A stretch of 34,009 bases of DNA from Pseudoalteromonas sp. NBT06-2 (GCF_002276045.1 NZ_NQMR01000104.1:1-34009), one strand, 5' to 3'. Shown: positions 1-9,342, counted from the first letter of the stretch. Notes: generated by a model from the letters alone, not told the origin. Program-made: numbers and translations.

Positions 1-19
1 AATCCGGCTCCCGCAACCA
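1..19 (+). tRNA. 3' end of initiator tRNA-fMet (partial)
   Basis: The first 19 bases end in CCGCAACCA. They match the 3' part of bacterial initiator tRNA: the second half of the T arm (AATCCGG), then the 3' acceptor strand TCCCGCA, discriminator A and an encoded CCA. The E. coli initiator tRNA ends AATCCGGCCCCCGCAACCA, one base different. The rest of the gene lies to the left of the window. The identification rests on 19 bases, so another tRNA with the same acceptor stem is possible but less likely. Confidence 0.75.
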
Positions 20-41
20 ATTTCTTTATTTTAAGAAATTG
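18..41 (+). terminator. Hairpin just after the tRNA
   Basis: CAATTTCTT and AAGAAATTG form a perfect 9-bp stem with a 6-base loop, starting inside the CCA end of the tRNA. No strong T run follows, so it may be a weak terminator or a processing hairpin. Confidence 0.35.
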
Positions 42-253
42 AACACCAAAATTATTAGTTTTATCCTTAATAATAAGATCATTAATTTAAGATTATTCCA
101 ACTCCGATAATTAACTACTCAGAGTGTCTCTGTTGCATCAGATATCCATTTAAATATGACTTCATTACATTCATATTACTCATAGGTGAGATAATTGCAT
201 CAATTTTTCTATTTTCATGTAAATAAGCTACAAACAAATTTTTATACCCATGT

Positions 254-412
254 TATACCAATTCAAATAAATATATGATCAATCTAAATGGTCTAAATAT
301 ACAATAGCTGCGTTGCTTTCAATTCCAATAGCCATCTATTGCTCAATCAAGTGTCTTGCTATTGAAAATTTATCCTAATTTATATCAGAACACTTAATTA
401 ATATAATTGGTA
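254..412 (-). repeat. MITE-like repeat, family A, copy 1
   Basis: The ends read TACCAATT (256-263) and AATTGGTA (405-412), forming short terminal inverted repeats. The reverse complement matches the sequence at 12148-12305 along nearly its whole length. Shared blocks include CTTGATTGAG, an internal AATAG...CTATT hairpin and ATTGAAAGCAACG. It has no coding capacity, so it looks like a non-autonomous palindromic element. Confidence 0.75.
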
Positions 413-454
413 CAACCAATAATTACAAATCATGCCTTGTACTTGTATCCTACC

Positions 455-500
455 CAAGCTCTGAAATCTGTATTTCCAAGTAGTACGGGTATGTAAATTT
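455..500 (+). repeat. Short copy of the TATACCC repeat module
   Basis: The sequence around TGAAATCTGTATTTCCAAG followed by TAGTACGGGTA is a diverged copy of the module at 13805-13860 and 32153-32215 (core GAAATC, TTTCCA, GGGTA). It supplies the last codons of a spurious minus-strand frame here. Confidence 0.5.
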
Positions 501-662
501 GTGTTGTTGAACTACGCTTGGTCCACTTTCTTTTTCGGTAAAATATGAATTGTCGTATTCTGTTGACCAAACCTATCTCCATCTTAAAATCATGCATTAA
601 TGCGATAAACCAACATTCCGCATCACTTTTAGGAATAAATTTCATAACTGTAATTCTTTTTT

Positions 663-698
663 AAAAAACCCAAAATAGCAAATTAGTCTATTTTGGGT
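663..698 (-). terminator. Intrinsic terminator of nhaB
   Basis: On the minus strand an 11-bp perfect stem (ACCCAAAATAG / CTATTTTGGGT, at 688-698 and 668-678) is followed directly by a run of six T. It begins 12 bases after the nhaB stop codon. Confidence 0.85.
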
Positions 699-710
699 AT
701 TGAGTTAGGA

Positions 711-2294
711 TCAGTGTTTTGCAGGCGTGTTACTACTGACATTTTGATGTTCTATCCAGTGATTTTGATAGAAGGTTTCTGTCACAGAGGTAAGTACTCC
801 AGAGTAAATCATGATCAAACCTACAAATGTTAAAACGATAGTATAGGGCAAGGCCGCAATGACCATTCTTCCGTAAGATAACCGAATTAAAGGAGCTAGC
901 GCCGAGGTGAGTAAGAATAAGAATGCAGCCTGACCATTTGGTGTAGCAACACTAGGCAGGTTAGTTCCTGTGTTGATTGTTACTGCAAGCATATCGAATT
1001 GTGCTCTGGTGATTTGACCTGATTGTAATGCTGCTGCTACTTCATTAATATACACAGTACCGACAAATACATTGTCACTAACCATAGATAGTAAGCCATT
1101 AGCAAGATAAAACATCACAAGTTGCATATTGCCATCAAAAGTTAGTACCCAATGAATAACGGGTGTAAAAAGTTGTTGGTCGATTATTACAGCTACAATT
1201 GCAAAAAATACCACCAATAAGGCAGTGAAAGGTAAAGCTTCTTGGAAGGCTTTACCAATGGCATGTTCATCTATTACACTGGTAAAAGCTGAAGCTAATA
1301 TTATCACGCTTAAGCCCATTAGTCCTACAGGAGCAAGCTGTAATGCTAAGCCTGCAATTAACCAAATAGCAACACAACCCTGTGCTATCAATTTAACATT
1401 ATCTTTATAGCTGCGGCTATCATCTTCATGTTGAGAAAACTCAACTAAGGTTTCTCTGACATTTACAGGTAGTTTAACACCGTAGTTAAACCAACTGAAT
1501 TTTTCAACGAGAAAACAGGTAAATAACCCTGCTATAAATACTGGGATGGTTACAGGAGACATTCTTATTGCATATTCAACAAATTCCCATCCAGCTTTAC
1601 TTCCTATGATCAGGTTTTGAGGTTCTCCGACTAAAGTCATAGCACCACCTAAGGCAGTACCTACACCAGCGTGCATCATAATATTACGTAAAAAACCTCT
1701 AAATTGTTTTAAGTCATTTTGGCTAAATTCAGTTAGCTCATGATCACTGGTATGATCATGCCCATCCTCTAGAAAACTTTTGTTAGAAGCGACCTTATGA
1801 TAAACAGAGTAGAAGCCTATCCCTACACTTATGACCACAGCTATTACAGTTAAGGCATCAAGAAATGCAGATAGAAAAGCACTACTAGCACAAAATAATA
1901 GCGAGAGTATGATCTTAGATTTAACTTTGGTGAGCATTTTTGTAAAAGCAAATAACAACAAATTCTTGATGAAGTAGATACCAGCAACCATAAAAATTAA
2001 TAATAAAATGACCTCTAAATTAGCGGCTAATTCATGTTCAATTTGGTGAGGAGTTGTCATGCCTATTGCAACAGCTTCAATGGCTAATAGACCTCCAGGC
2101 TGTAATGGATAACATTTTAGTGCCATTGCTAAGGTAAATATAAATTCCAAAACGAGCACCCAACCAGCGATGTAAGGTGATAACATAAAAAGTATAGGGT
2201 TGAATATTAAAAAAGTAATAATCGTCAGTTTGTACCACTGAGGGGCTGAACCCAAAAAGTTATGAAATAAGGTATTGGCAAATTTTTGTGGCAT
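711..2294 (-). CDS. nhaB: Na+/H+ antiporter NhaB
   Basis: This is an inner-membrane sodium/proton antiporter that expels sodium using the proton gradient, important for salt and alkaline pH tolerance. The 527 residues fit NhaB (E. coli 513). The N-terminal region, with its FHNFLGSAPQWYK-like start, is typical of the family, and about a dozen hydrophobic segments follow. The polar loop near residues 170-195 is rich in His and Asp. A GAG about 7 bases upstream of the ATG serves as ribosome binding site. It is transcribed alone, with its own strong terminator, and is divergent from a small gene at 2618. It lies next to the Mrp operon, so two unrelated sodium/proton antiporter types are clustered here. 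Confidence 0.93.
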   Translation of the reverse strand: MPQKFANTLFHNFLGSAPQWYKLTIITFLIFNPILFMLSPYIAGWVLVLEFIFTLAMALKCYPLQPGGLLAIEAVAIGMTTPHQIEHELAANLEVILLLIFMVAGIYFIKNLLLFAFTKMLTKVKSKIILSLLFCASSAFLSAFLDALTVIAVVISVGIGFYSVYHKVASNKSFLEDGHDHTSDHELTEFSQNDLKQFRGFLRNIMMHAGVGTALGGAMTLVGEPQNLIIGSKAGWEFVEYAIRMSPVTIPVFIAGLFTCFLVEKFSWFNYGVKLPVNVRETLVEFSQHEDDSRSYKDNVKLIAQGCVAIWLIAGLALQLAPVGLMGLSVIILASAFTSVIDEHAIGKAFQEALPFTALLVVFFAIVAVIIDQQLFTPVIHWVLTFDGNMQLVMFYLANGLLSMVSDNVFVGTVYINEVAAALQSGQITRAQFDMLAVTINTGTNLPSVATPNGQAAFLFLLTSALAPLIRLSYGRMVIAALPYTIVLTFVGLIMIYSGVLTSVTETFYQNHWIEHQNVSSNTPAKH

Positions 2295-2341
2295 AGATTA
2301 CTCGTTAATTTTATTATTAATAATAAGCTAAAGTTCATCTG

Positions 2342-2362
2342 AACTATCCGTTAATGATAGTT
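2342..2362. promoter_or_regulatory. Inverted repeat upstream of nhaB
   Basis: AACTATC and GATAGTT (7 bp each, 7-base spacer) lie 48-68 bases upstream of the nhaB start codon. The symmetry and position would suit an operator, but no known regulator motif is recognised. Confidence 0.3.
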
Positions 2363-2617
2363 TAGTTTAAAAAAATTTTTGAGTAAAACGTAAAAATATG
2401 ATTTTTAAGTATTCTGACTTAAAAATATCAGTATTTTATATCTTTTTATCGATTAAATTCATTTATGAAATACACTGAAAGATCAAGATAAAATCTATTT
2501 TAGACTAAACTAGAGACTTGATTGCACCTTAATTACTGCTAATATTTGTGCAATAAGCATTAAAAATATCACTGTATTATTGACGGAAACGAATTTATTT
2601 AGATAAAAGGAACTGTA

Positions 2618-2896
2618 ATGCAATTATCAAATGAAGAAAGTATTTTCGCTGTGCTTTTGACTCGTTTTGATAAGCAGCATTTACCTATTCTTCTGAGACT
2701 TAAAGAAAAGGTTGACCAAGGGGAGATACTCAACGATTTAGAATTAAGGCACCTTGAAGAGATTTTCAATGCTACTTATGATATTTTACCTAAGGTGGAT
2801 AAGCGCCCGAAATTCCATAAAATCTTTGCCGAAGCAATACACATAGGTCACCAGATTACTGAGCAAGCATTAAAGAACATACAAGAACCGCCCTAA
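2618..2896 (+). CDS. Hypothetical protein, 92 aa
   Basis: This is a small soluble-looking protein, largely helical by composition, with no membrane segment or signal peptide and no motif I recognise. The start is well supported by AAAAGGAAC shortly before the ATG, and base use resembles neighbouring real genes. It stands alone, divergent from nhaB across a 323-base intergenic region. Its 3' side runs into a decayed repeat shared with other sites in the window. Function unknown. Confidence 0.7.
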   Translation: MQLSNEESIFAVLLTRFDKQHLPILLRLKEKVDQGEILNDLELRHLEEIFNATYDILPKVDKRPKFHKIFAEAIHIGHQITEQALKNIQEPP

Positions 2897-2914
2897 AACA
2901 TCAGTCATTGATAG

Positions 2915-3008
2915 CAGGGAATAGTCGTTCCCTTGTCAACATTAATAACGCAGCATAAATCGTTTTTAACCCCAACTGAATTCTGTATCTTGAGGTAGCT
3001 TGGCTATA
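2915..3008 (+). repeat. Decayed remnant of repeat family B
   Basis: It contains diverged versions of blocks seen intact at 13543-13808: GTTATTCCCTT..CAA, AATAACGCAGCATAAA, CCAACTGAAT and TATCTTGAGGTAGCTTGGCTATA. The right end is recognisable as the family's terminal repeat, and the left end is lost. It sits between two convergent genes. Confidence 0.6.
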
Positions 3009-3016
3009 AAGTTAGT

Positions 3017-4711
3017 TTATATAAAACTCAATGCTAAATAACAAGCCAATATAATTACAATACTTAATGTCATATTACTTATAGTCTGTGCATTAGAAAA
3101 AATACCATTAGGTCGATGAAATCTTTTAATTATTAAGAGTATTAAGCGCAATCTATTAAGGACAACTTGTCTAACAAATCTGTCAACAAAGAAAATTTTA
3201 TTGATCAGAGTTGACCATAAGCTTGGTAATAAGCGACGGTAAAACCAATCAAAGTCAAGATTGGTTGAATGCAGTTCTGCTGGATAGATGCCTTTAATAT
3301 TTAACCATACAAAAGCGAGTGCTGCGAAAAATAGTAATTGAGTTTGTGCTAAAACATGGCTCTGATCATAAGGGCTATAATCGTGGCTATAAGGTAAAAA
3401 CTGATATAAGATATTTGGATAGATGCCTATCGCTAGACATAAAGCAGCTGGAATGAGCATGGCGATAAGCATGTTTAACGGCGGATCCTCGGCTCTCAGA
3501 CCTGAGTCTTTACCAAAAAAAGCAAAGTATGGGATCTTAATACCTGCGTGGTGGAATACTCCAGCGGATGCAAATAGAAGGGCAAGCCAGATCCCGTAAT
3601 ATTCCTGATTGAGCACAGAAGTCATAACCATAGATTTACTGACAAATCCGTTAAATAACGGAAAGGCAGAAATAGATGCAGCTCCAATCAAACACAATAC
3701 AGTTGTTTTTGGCATGGTTTTATATAAAGCGCCAAGATCTGAACCGTTAATGCGGCCCGTCATATGCATTACTGCTCCCATTGACATAAAAAGAAGGCCT
3801 TTAAATAATACGTCATTAAAGGCGTGTGAAACAGCACCATTAAGCGCAAGTTCTGTTCCTATACCTATGCCGACCACCATAAATCCGACTTGGTTTATTA
3901 AGCTGTAGGCTAAAACACGGCGTAAATCATTTTCAATAACGGCATAAAAAATTGGAAAGCAAGTCATTATCGCACCAATATATATTAATAACTCACTACC
4001 AGCAAAGCTTCTAGCTAAAGCGTAAACCGCAACTTTAGTAGTTAAAGCACTTAAAAACACAGTTCCACTGGGAGTTGCTTCTGGATAGGCATCTGTTAGC
4101 CATGTATGTAGCATTGGGAAGGCGCATTTAATGCCGAAGGCTATAAAAATTAGCGTAGCACCTAAACCTTGAAATTCTATGTGTGAAAACTCTATACTGC
4201 CATTTTTATGCCAATAAAGCAGAGTACCGATCAACAGGAGTAATCCAGAAATAAATTGATAGACAATGTAACGTAAGCCGCTAAAAAAAGATTTTTGACT
4301 TCGTCTCGACCAAATAAGGAAAACAGACGATAACGCCATAAATTCCCAACATATAAATAAAGATAATAAGTCACCAACAAACACGGCACCTAAAGCTGCT
4401 GCGGTATAAATTAAACAAGAGATTTGCTGCACTCTATCCCGGACATGTAAAGCATAAATGATTGAAAAAAATGCAGCTAAATGAAAAATATAACCAAATA
4501 TTAAACTCAGTTTATCTATACGGAAAGGGTTTAGTTGCAGTTCAAACAATGTTATTTGCCAGACTGTTTGTGGATTAATTTGCCACAGATTAAATGCACC
4601 CCAGATGGGAGCCATTAACATCAAAGCTGAAGATACACGACCACGAGTAAATAATACAATAAACGCAATAATTAAAAAGGGAGCAAAGGGTGGCAGTTCA
4701 AAGATCAACAT
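3017..4711 (-). CDS. Mrp antiporter subunit, third NuoL/M/N-type protein
   Basis: This is a proton-translocating-type membrane subunit of the NuoL/NuoM/MrpA/MrpD family, last gene of the Mrp operon. The hallmark charged residues are present: Glu123 (CWEFMAL), Lys195 in GIKCAFPMLHTWL with His202, and Lys226 in TTKVAVY. It is 564 aa with a C-terminal extension of about 85 residues beyond the antiporter core, ending in one more hydrophobic helix. A GTG four codons upstream is possible, but GAGG lies 6 bases before the ATG at 4711, so that start is preferred. The gene overlaps the preceding small gene by 14 bases, which suggests translational coupling. Because the operon has no full-length MrpA, this protein may take the place of MrpA's antiporter domain (inference). 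Confidence 0.85.
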   Translation of the reverse strand: MLIFELPPFAPFLIIAFIVLFTRGRVSSALMLMAPIWGAFNLWQINPQTVWQITLFELQLNPFRIDKLSLIFGYIFHLAAFFSIIYALHVRDRVQQISCLIYTAAALGAVFVGDLLSLFICWEFMALSSVFLIWSRRSQKSFFSGLRYIVYQFISGLLLLIGTLLYWHKNGSIEFSHIEFQGLGATLIFIAFGIKCAFPMLHTWLTDAYPEATPSGTVFLSALTTKVAVYALARSFAGSELLIYIGAIMTCFPIFYAVIENDLRRVLAYSLINQVGFMVVGIGIGTELALNGAVSHAFNDVLFKGLLFMSMGAVMHMTGRINGSDLGALYKTMPKTTVLCLIGAASISAFPLFNGFVSKSMVMTSVLNQEYYGIWLALLFASAGVFHHAGIKIPYFAFFGKDSGLRAEDPPLNMLIAMLIPAALCLAIGIYPNILYQFLPYSHDYSPYDQSHVLAQTQLLFFAALAFVWLNIKGIYPAELHSTNLDFDWFYRRLLPSLWSTLINKIFFVDRFVRQVVLNRLRLILLIIKRFHRPNGIFSNAQTISNMTLSIVIILACYLALSFI

Positions 4712-5003
4712 TTTCAGCCTCACTATTATTATATGGCACTTTTATTTTACTTTCAGTTTTATGGTAATAATTTTCAGGTCGCATTAAAACAGCACGTAGC
4801 CATTTCGCAATAATCACTAATAATACGCAGCCGATGAAGCCATAAAAAGCGTAGAATCCAGGGATACTTTCCAGAGGATGGTTACCGTGTCGATACAACA
4901 TAAAGTCTAATGCGAATAAAATCATACAAATAGTTGAAAATAAATATACGAAGCAGCTCATATTTTTTAATTCTGTAAAAATGTATTTGATTCGTAGCTT
5001 CAT
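4698..5003 (-). CDS. Small two-helix membrane protein of the Mrp operon
   Basis: This 101-residue protein has two hydrophobic segments, roughly residues 16-36 and 48-70, separated by a short loop containing ESIPGFYAFYGF. A charged tail follows with a RPENYYHK stretch. I recall similar small proteins with an IPGFYA-FGF loop beside Mrp-like and hydrogenase-related antiporter genes, but no assigned name. The ATG at 5003 is preferred over an adjacent GTG because AGGG lies 7 bases before it. It sits 29 bases after the preceding mnhD stop and overlaps the next gene by 14 bases. Its place inside the operon suggests an accessory or assembly subunit (inference). Confidence 0.75.
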   Translation of the reverse strand: MKLRIKYIFTELKNMSCFVYLFSTICMILFALDFMLYRHGNHPLESIPGFYAFYGFIGCVLLVIIAKWLRAVLMRPENYYHKTESKIKVPYNNSEAENVDL

Positions 5004-5032
5004 CACTTAGCCCTGTTTATGAATGTATTCTA

Positions 5033-6526
5033 TTAGCTTGTAGTGGAAATAATCGCAGAAGCCAGTAGATAAAGTGGTTGAGGAAATAAAAACAAAATCA
5101 CACATGCACTTGCACAGATACAGATAGCTATTAACACCGGTAATGGAGCTTCTAAAGACGTACTATTTATGTGATTATGATGACTTTGAGAGTAAAAGGC
5201 TGAGATAGAAATCGGTAGTAAATAAAAAACATTCATTAACGAACTTATTGATAAGATTCCCATTAACAACCATTGTTCGGCCTGAATAGTGCCATGTAAT
5301 AAAAACCACTTACTCCAAATTCCTGCTGTAGGAGGTAGACCAATAATTGATAAACTGGCAATGAAAAATGCAGCCATGGTAATAGGCATTTGTCTACCTA
5401 TACCTCTCATTTCACTGATCAGAGTTTTTTTTGTCATAATCAAGATCGCTCCGGCGCAAAAAAATAAGGTGATTTTGCCAAAGGCATGGATAACCATATG
5501 CATAACAGCGCCAATTATACTAGAACTATTGGCTAATAGAGCTCCAATGGTGATATACCCTAATTGGCTAATTGTTGAATAAGCCAGTCGTTTTTTCAGG
5601 TTATCCTGATACATTGCAATCAATGAGGCAAAAAATACTGATACGCCAGCAAGATATAGCAAAGCTTGCGTTGCTGGTAGATTATTAATTGACTCTGTAC
5701 CAAAAATATAAATACAAACTTTCAGTATAGTAAATACGCCTCCTTTTACTACAGCTACGGCATGTAACAAGGCACTGACAGGTGTCGGAGCAATCATTGC
5801 GGCTGGTAGCCAGCGATGAAATGGGAAAATGGCGGCTTTACCTATGCCAAAAATAAAAAATAGTAAGAGAATTGAGATAATAGGTTTGACGGAAGCTGAA
5901 GGGGATAGTGTCTGATGAAATAGACCTCCTGGCGTAAAGTATAATGATCCACTGACTAACCAAGTTCCAATTATTGCAAATAAAAAAAACATTATTGAAG
6001 TAAATAGGAGTATCGATAAATATGTGCGTGCATTACTCTTAGCGTTATCATCGCCAGCATGGGCAACTAGTGGATAAGTTGATAAGGTTAATAATTCATA
6101 AAAAATGTACAAGGTAAAAAGGTTATCGGCGAATGCGATACCCATTACGCAAGCCATTGTTAAAGCAAAATACTGATAAAAACGGGTTTGATGTTGTTCC
6201 TGAGATTTTCGCATATAACCGATAGTATATACATTGGTTATCAACCATAAAAAACTAGCCATTAATACAAAAAGTAATCCAAGGGGCTCAATAGAGAAAC
6301 TCATAGTCAGGCCAGGCATTATCTCTAACCAAATAACTTCTACATTTACTTCTTTAGTATAATTGTGAAATAAATTTATGATTATTACTACCAAGCATAT
6401 ACTTGTGACAAGGGTAATTGATTCACGGATATTTGGGATGTTTGTTGCTAAACGAATTGCTAGAGTGGCAATCAATGGCATTAAAATAGTGAGTTGCAAA
6501 CTGACTTCATTGTCCCAAGGTATCAT
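5033..6526 (-). CDS. Mrp antiporter subunit MnhD (second copy)
   Basis: This 497-residue polytopic membrane protein belongs to the NuoM/MrpD family (proton-conducting antiporter module). Conserved charged positions are visible: Glu144 in FYELLTLSTYP, Lys230 and His237 in GKAAIFPFHRWLP, Lys261 in VVKGGVF, and a later HAFGKITLFF. It overlaps the upstream mnhD by 4 bases (ATGA), indicating translational coupling. It differs clearly from the upstream mnhD, so it is an old paralogue rather than a recent duplication. Confidence 0.9.
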   Translation of the reverse strand: MIPWDNEVSLQLTILMPLIATLAIRLATNIPNIRESITLVTSICLVVIIINLFHNYTKEVNVEVIWLEIMPGLTMSFSIEPLGLLFVLMASFLWLITNVYTIGYMRKSQEQHQTRFYQYFALTMACVMGIAFADNLFTLYIFYELLTLSTYPLVAHAGDDNAKSNARTYLSILLFTSIMFFLFAIIGTWLVSGSLYFTPGGLFHQTLSPSASVKPIISILLLFFIFGIGKAAIFPFHRWLPAAMIAPTPVSALLHAVAVVKGGVFTILKVCIYIFGTESINNLPATQALLYLAGVSVFFASLIAMYQDNLKKRLAYSTISQLGYITIGALLANSSSIIGAVMHMVIHAFGKITLFFCAGAILIMTKKTLISEMRGIGRQMPITMAAFFIASLSIIGLPPTAGIWSKWFLLHGTIQAEQWLLMGILSISSLMNVFYLLPISISAFYSQSHHNHINSTSLEAPLPVLIAICICASACVILFLFPQPLYLLASAIISTTS

Positions 6527-7998
6527 GGCATAGCCCCCAAGGATTGAGCTGTTAGTTTAGTTATTGTAATTGTAAACCGTGGATTGATGCCAAAATACAG
6601 ATTAGCAAGTATCAAGAGCCAAGTTGGGAGCAATAGACTGAAAGGAGCTTCTTTTATATGGTTTAAGCCTGTTTTATTTGTGGTGAAATATGCTGTTTCC
6701 ACTATACGCCAAACGTAAATACCTGTTAATATCGACCCTAATAAAATAAGTACAGTCACAGGCCATAAATTATTTTCTAGGCTGGCTATCAGCATATACC
6801 ATTTACTAATAAAACCAACCGTTAGTGGGATACCAATTAAACTTAAACCGCCTATTACTATCGCTGCCATGGTCCATGGCATACTTTTACCTAGTCCTGA
6901 AAAATCTGTTAATTGCGTACTACCTACACGATACATCACCGCTGATAGCGCTAAAAAAAGTGCGCCTTTCATTAACGCATGATTAAACAAATGTAATAGG
7001 GCTGCAACTAACCCTGTGCTGTTATTCATACCCAGTGCTAGTATAATGTAAGCAATCTGTGAAATGCTAGAATAGGCAAATAGTTGTTTAACATTATTCT
7101 GATAGATTGCTATAGTAGATGCTGTTAAAATACCCACTAGGCCCAAAGCTAATAATATTTTTTGTAGTGGTAAAATTGAAAAAGAAAACTCTATGCCAAA
7201 AACAGTAAATATAAATCGCAATAAAATATAAATAGCAACCTTAGTCGCTGTTGCAGCAAGAAATGCACTTACGACTGATGGTGCATAAGCATAGGCGTTT
7301 GGCAGCCACCAATGCAAAGGAAATAAGGCTAATTTTAAGCACACACCAACTGTAAAAAATGAAAATGCGATAATTAAAGTACGGGACTCTGATAGATTAG
7401 GTAAGCGCTCGGATAAGTCATGCATATTTAAAGTACCAGTCATCATATACATTAAACCGATACCAATTAGAATAAAAGTGGCACCTAATGTTCCGACGAG
7501 TAAATAACGCAAAGCCGCGGTTAAAGCCCTGCGATCCTTTCCAAGTGCGATTAAGCTATAAGATGAAAGTGAAGCAATTTCCAAAAAAACAAAAACATTA
7601 AATGCATCACCTGTCGCTATGATCCCTAACATACCTGACAAACATAATAAAAATAAGACGTAAAATAAGACGTATTTGTTGTGTGATAATTCAGCAGTAA
7701 TACTAGTATGAGCGCTCAATAAAATAATACTGCTAATTCCAGTAACAATGAGCAGTAAATAAGCATTAAGGTAATCTATTCTATACTCAATTCCAATGGG
7801 TGCTTCCCAGTCACCTAAACTATAAATAATAGTGCCACTTTGCATAACTTGATGTATTAAGATAATGCTGATTATAAAAGAAATAGTGCTAGCAATTAAG
7901 GTAAAGAGCCAAACCAGTTTAGGTCGGCTTATAATTAAACAAAGTGGTGCGGAAATGAGCGGTATAATTACCTGTAGGATAGGTAATTGAGAGCTCAT
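6523..7998 (-). CDS. mnhD: Mrp antiporter subunit MnhD (first copy)
   Basis: This 491-residue proton/sodium antiporter subunit is related to respiratory complex I subunit NuoM. The family's essential charges are present: Glu140 in VFVFLEIASLSSYS (equivalent to MrpD Glu137 of Bacillus), Lys222 in LKLALFPLHWWLP and Lys253 in ATKVAIY. The HALMKGALF stretch follows later. It overlaps both mnhC and the next mnhD by 4 bases. It is one of three such subunits in this operon, whereas the classical Mrp complex has two (MrpA and MrpD). Confidence 0.92.
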   Translation of the reverse strand: MSSQLPILQVIIPLISAPLCLIISRPKLVWLFTLIASTISFIISIILIHQVMQSGTIIYSLGDWEAPIGIEYRIDYLNAYLLLIVTGISSIILLSAHTSITAELSHNKYVLFYVLFLLCLSGMLGIIATGDAFNVFVFLEIASLSSYSLIALGKDRRALTAALRYLLVGTLGATFILIGIGLMYMMTGTLNMHDLSERLPNLSESRTLIIAFSFFTVGVCLKLALFPLHWWLPNAYAYAPSVVSAFLAATATKVAIYILLRFIFTVFGIEFSFSILPLQKILLALGLVGILTASTIAIYQNNVKQLFAYSSISQIAYIILALGMNNSTGLVAALLHLFNHALMKGALFLALSAVMYRVGSTQLTDFSGLGKSMPWTMAAIVIGGLSLIGIPLTVGFISKWYMLIASLENNLWPVTVLILLGSILTGIYVWRIVETAYFTTNKTGLNHIKEAPFSLLLPTWLLILANLYFGINPRFTITITKLTAQSLGAMP

Positions 7999-8360
7999 TG
8001 TTGTTGCTCCTTAGCATGTATTTCATCTTCTTCGATCGTTCCGTAACTTTGTTTAATACGAATAACTAACGCAAGAGCAAGTGCCATAGTGGAAATGCCA
8101 ACAACTATAGCCGTCAGTATTAATACATGAGGTAATGGATTAGAATATAGTATATTATCTCCTTCTATATTTTTATAAATGATGGGTGCTGTTGCTCCCG
8201 ATATATTAGCCATGCTTATGTAAAATATATATACGGAGGTTTGAAAAATAGTTAAGCCGATAATCTTCTTAACTAAATTTCCATGAGCGATAAGAATGTA
8301 TAAACCACTCATCATTAGGATCATTACAACCCAATAATTAAATGATTCTAATATATTCAT
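7995..8360 (-). CDS. mnhC: Mrp antiporter subunit MnhC
   Basis: This 121-residue subunit is homologous to NuoK of complex I, with three hydrophobic helices. The motif NPLPHVLILTAIVVGISTMA is characteristic of MnhC/MrpC. It is slightly longer than usual owing to a charged C-terminal tail (EEDEIHAKEQQQ). It overlaps both neighbours by 4 bases within the operon. In the Mrp complex this subunit helps form the membrane path between the antiporter modules and the small subunits. Confidence 0.92.
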   Translation of the reverse strand: MNILESFNYWVVMILMMSGLYILIAHGNLVKKIIGLTIFQTSVYIFYISMANISGATAPIIYKNIEGDNILYSNPLPHVLILTAIVVGISTMALALALVIRIKQSYGTIEEDEIHAKEQQQ

Positions 8361-9313
8361 TTACCTTCACCTATTATTGAAACTTGCTTAGTAAAGGCTA
8401 TGAATATTAATAAAATGATAGAAAATACGGTAATGCCCACCCCTAACTCTACGATGAGTACCCCTAGATGTTGTCCCTGTAGCGGATCTTGCGCTAAAAC
8501 CTTATAGTTGAGGAAACTTTTACCCGTGAATAGAGGGATCATTCCTATACAGGTATATAGTAGAACACCTAATGCAGAGAAAAACTCTAACCAACTTTGA
8601 CTGATAAGTTTTTGTGATGCCTTAAGTCCAAATAACATAGTATATAGAATGAAAGCCGATGCAAAAATAACTCCTCCTTGAAAACCACCTCCAGGTCCAA
8701 AATCACCATGAAACTGAACATATAACGCAAATAATAAAATAAATGGGATCAGCATCTTTGAGATAACTCTTAATATATGATTCTGAATCAGAGATTTAGA
8801 GAGATCATTCTTGAACATAGATAAATTTTTTATATTGGTATTAACATCTAATAAGGTGATTACTCCGATACCTGCTGCAAAAATTACAAAGAGTTCACCT
8901 AAGGTGTCGTAACCCCGATAGTTAGCTAAAACACTTGTTACAATATTAGGTATTCCAGTTTCTGTATAGGACTCTTCAATATAATAAGTAGCGACATGCT
9001 GATGTATCGGTGCATCAGATGAACCAAATGGTGGCATTTGCAATGTTCCATATATCAACAAAAAACCGCTTATTATCACTATAACGAAAGTTAATATTGG
9101 TTTAATACGTTTGTTTTTTTCAAAACTACCAGTAATCGTTAATGTTGATAGCAATAATATAGTTGAAACTCCAACTCCAACAGCTGCTTCAGTAAAAGCA
9201 ACATCTACAGCATCCATTAGTACAAAAAAACAGGCGCTAAGTAGACTATAAATATTTAATAACATCACGATTGCAAACAAATTATGCGTTTGTATTATGG
9301 CAAACACTATCAA
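8357..9313 (-). CDS. Fused MbhD/MbhE/MnhB subunit of Mrp antiporter
   Basis: This fusion covers three small Mrp modules. An MbhD-like part includes DVAFTEAAVGVGVS. An MbhE-like part includes DTLGELFVIFAAGIGVITLL. A MnhB domain includes FHGDFGPGGGFQGGVIFASA. In classical operons the first two form the C-terminal part of MrpA, and MnhB is separate or fused. The coordinates use the first ordinary start (TTG at 9313), which has no ribosome binding site and cuts into the first membrane helix. The reading frame is open back to 9370. An excellent AAAGGAG (9363-9369) sits 7 bases before an in-frame AUC at 9355. Starting there gives 332 residues with a complete first helix, so AUC initiation, or a lost ATG, is the likelier truth. 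Confidence 0.85.
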   Translation of the reverse strand: MIVFAIIQTHNLFAIVMLLNIYSLLSACFFVLMDAVDVAFTEAAVGVGVSTILLLSTLTITGSFEKNKRIKPILTFVIVIISGFLLIYGTLQMPPFGSSDAPIHQHVATYYIEESYTETGIPNIVTSVLANYRGYDTLGELFVIFAAGIGVITLLDVNTNIKNLSMFKNDLSKSLIQNHILRVISKMLIPFILLFALYVQFHGDFGPGGGFQGGVIFASAFILYTMLFGLKASQKLISQSWLEFFSALGVLLYTCIGMIPLFTGKSFLNYKVLAQDPLQGQHLGVLIVELGVGITVFSIILLIFIAFTKQVSIIGEGK

Positions 9314-9342
9314 AAGTAAAAAGCATAATATAACAACATGGA

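Larger units (their letters stand above)
42..710. other. Gene-poor stretch between tRNA and nhaB
   Basis: I see no convincing gene here. The stretch holds a 159-bp MITE-like repeat (254-412), a short copy of a second repeat module (about 455-500) and the nhaB terminator (663-698). A 71-codon minus-strand frame at 430-645 has no clear ribosome binding site, and its last 20 or so codons are made of repeat sequence, so it was not called. Confidence 0.5.

Noticed and set aside
430..645. 71-codon minus-strand frame with KRKWTKRSSTTQIY
   Set aside because: No clear ribosome binding site, no recognised family, and its last part is encoded by a repeat module found elsewhere in the window.
3609..3908. 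99-codon plus-strand frame opposite the third Mrp subunit
   Set aside because: It lies entirely antisense to a well supported membrane protein gene; its composition is that of a shadow frame.
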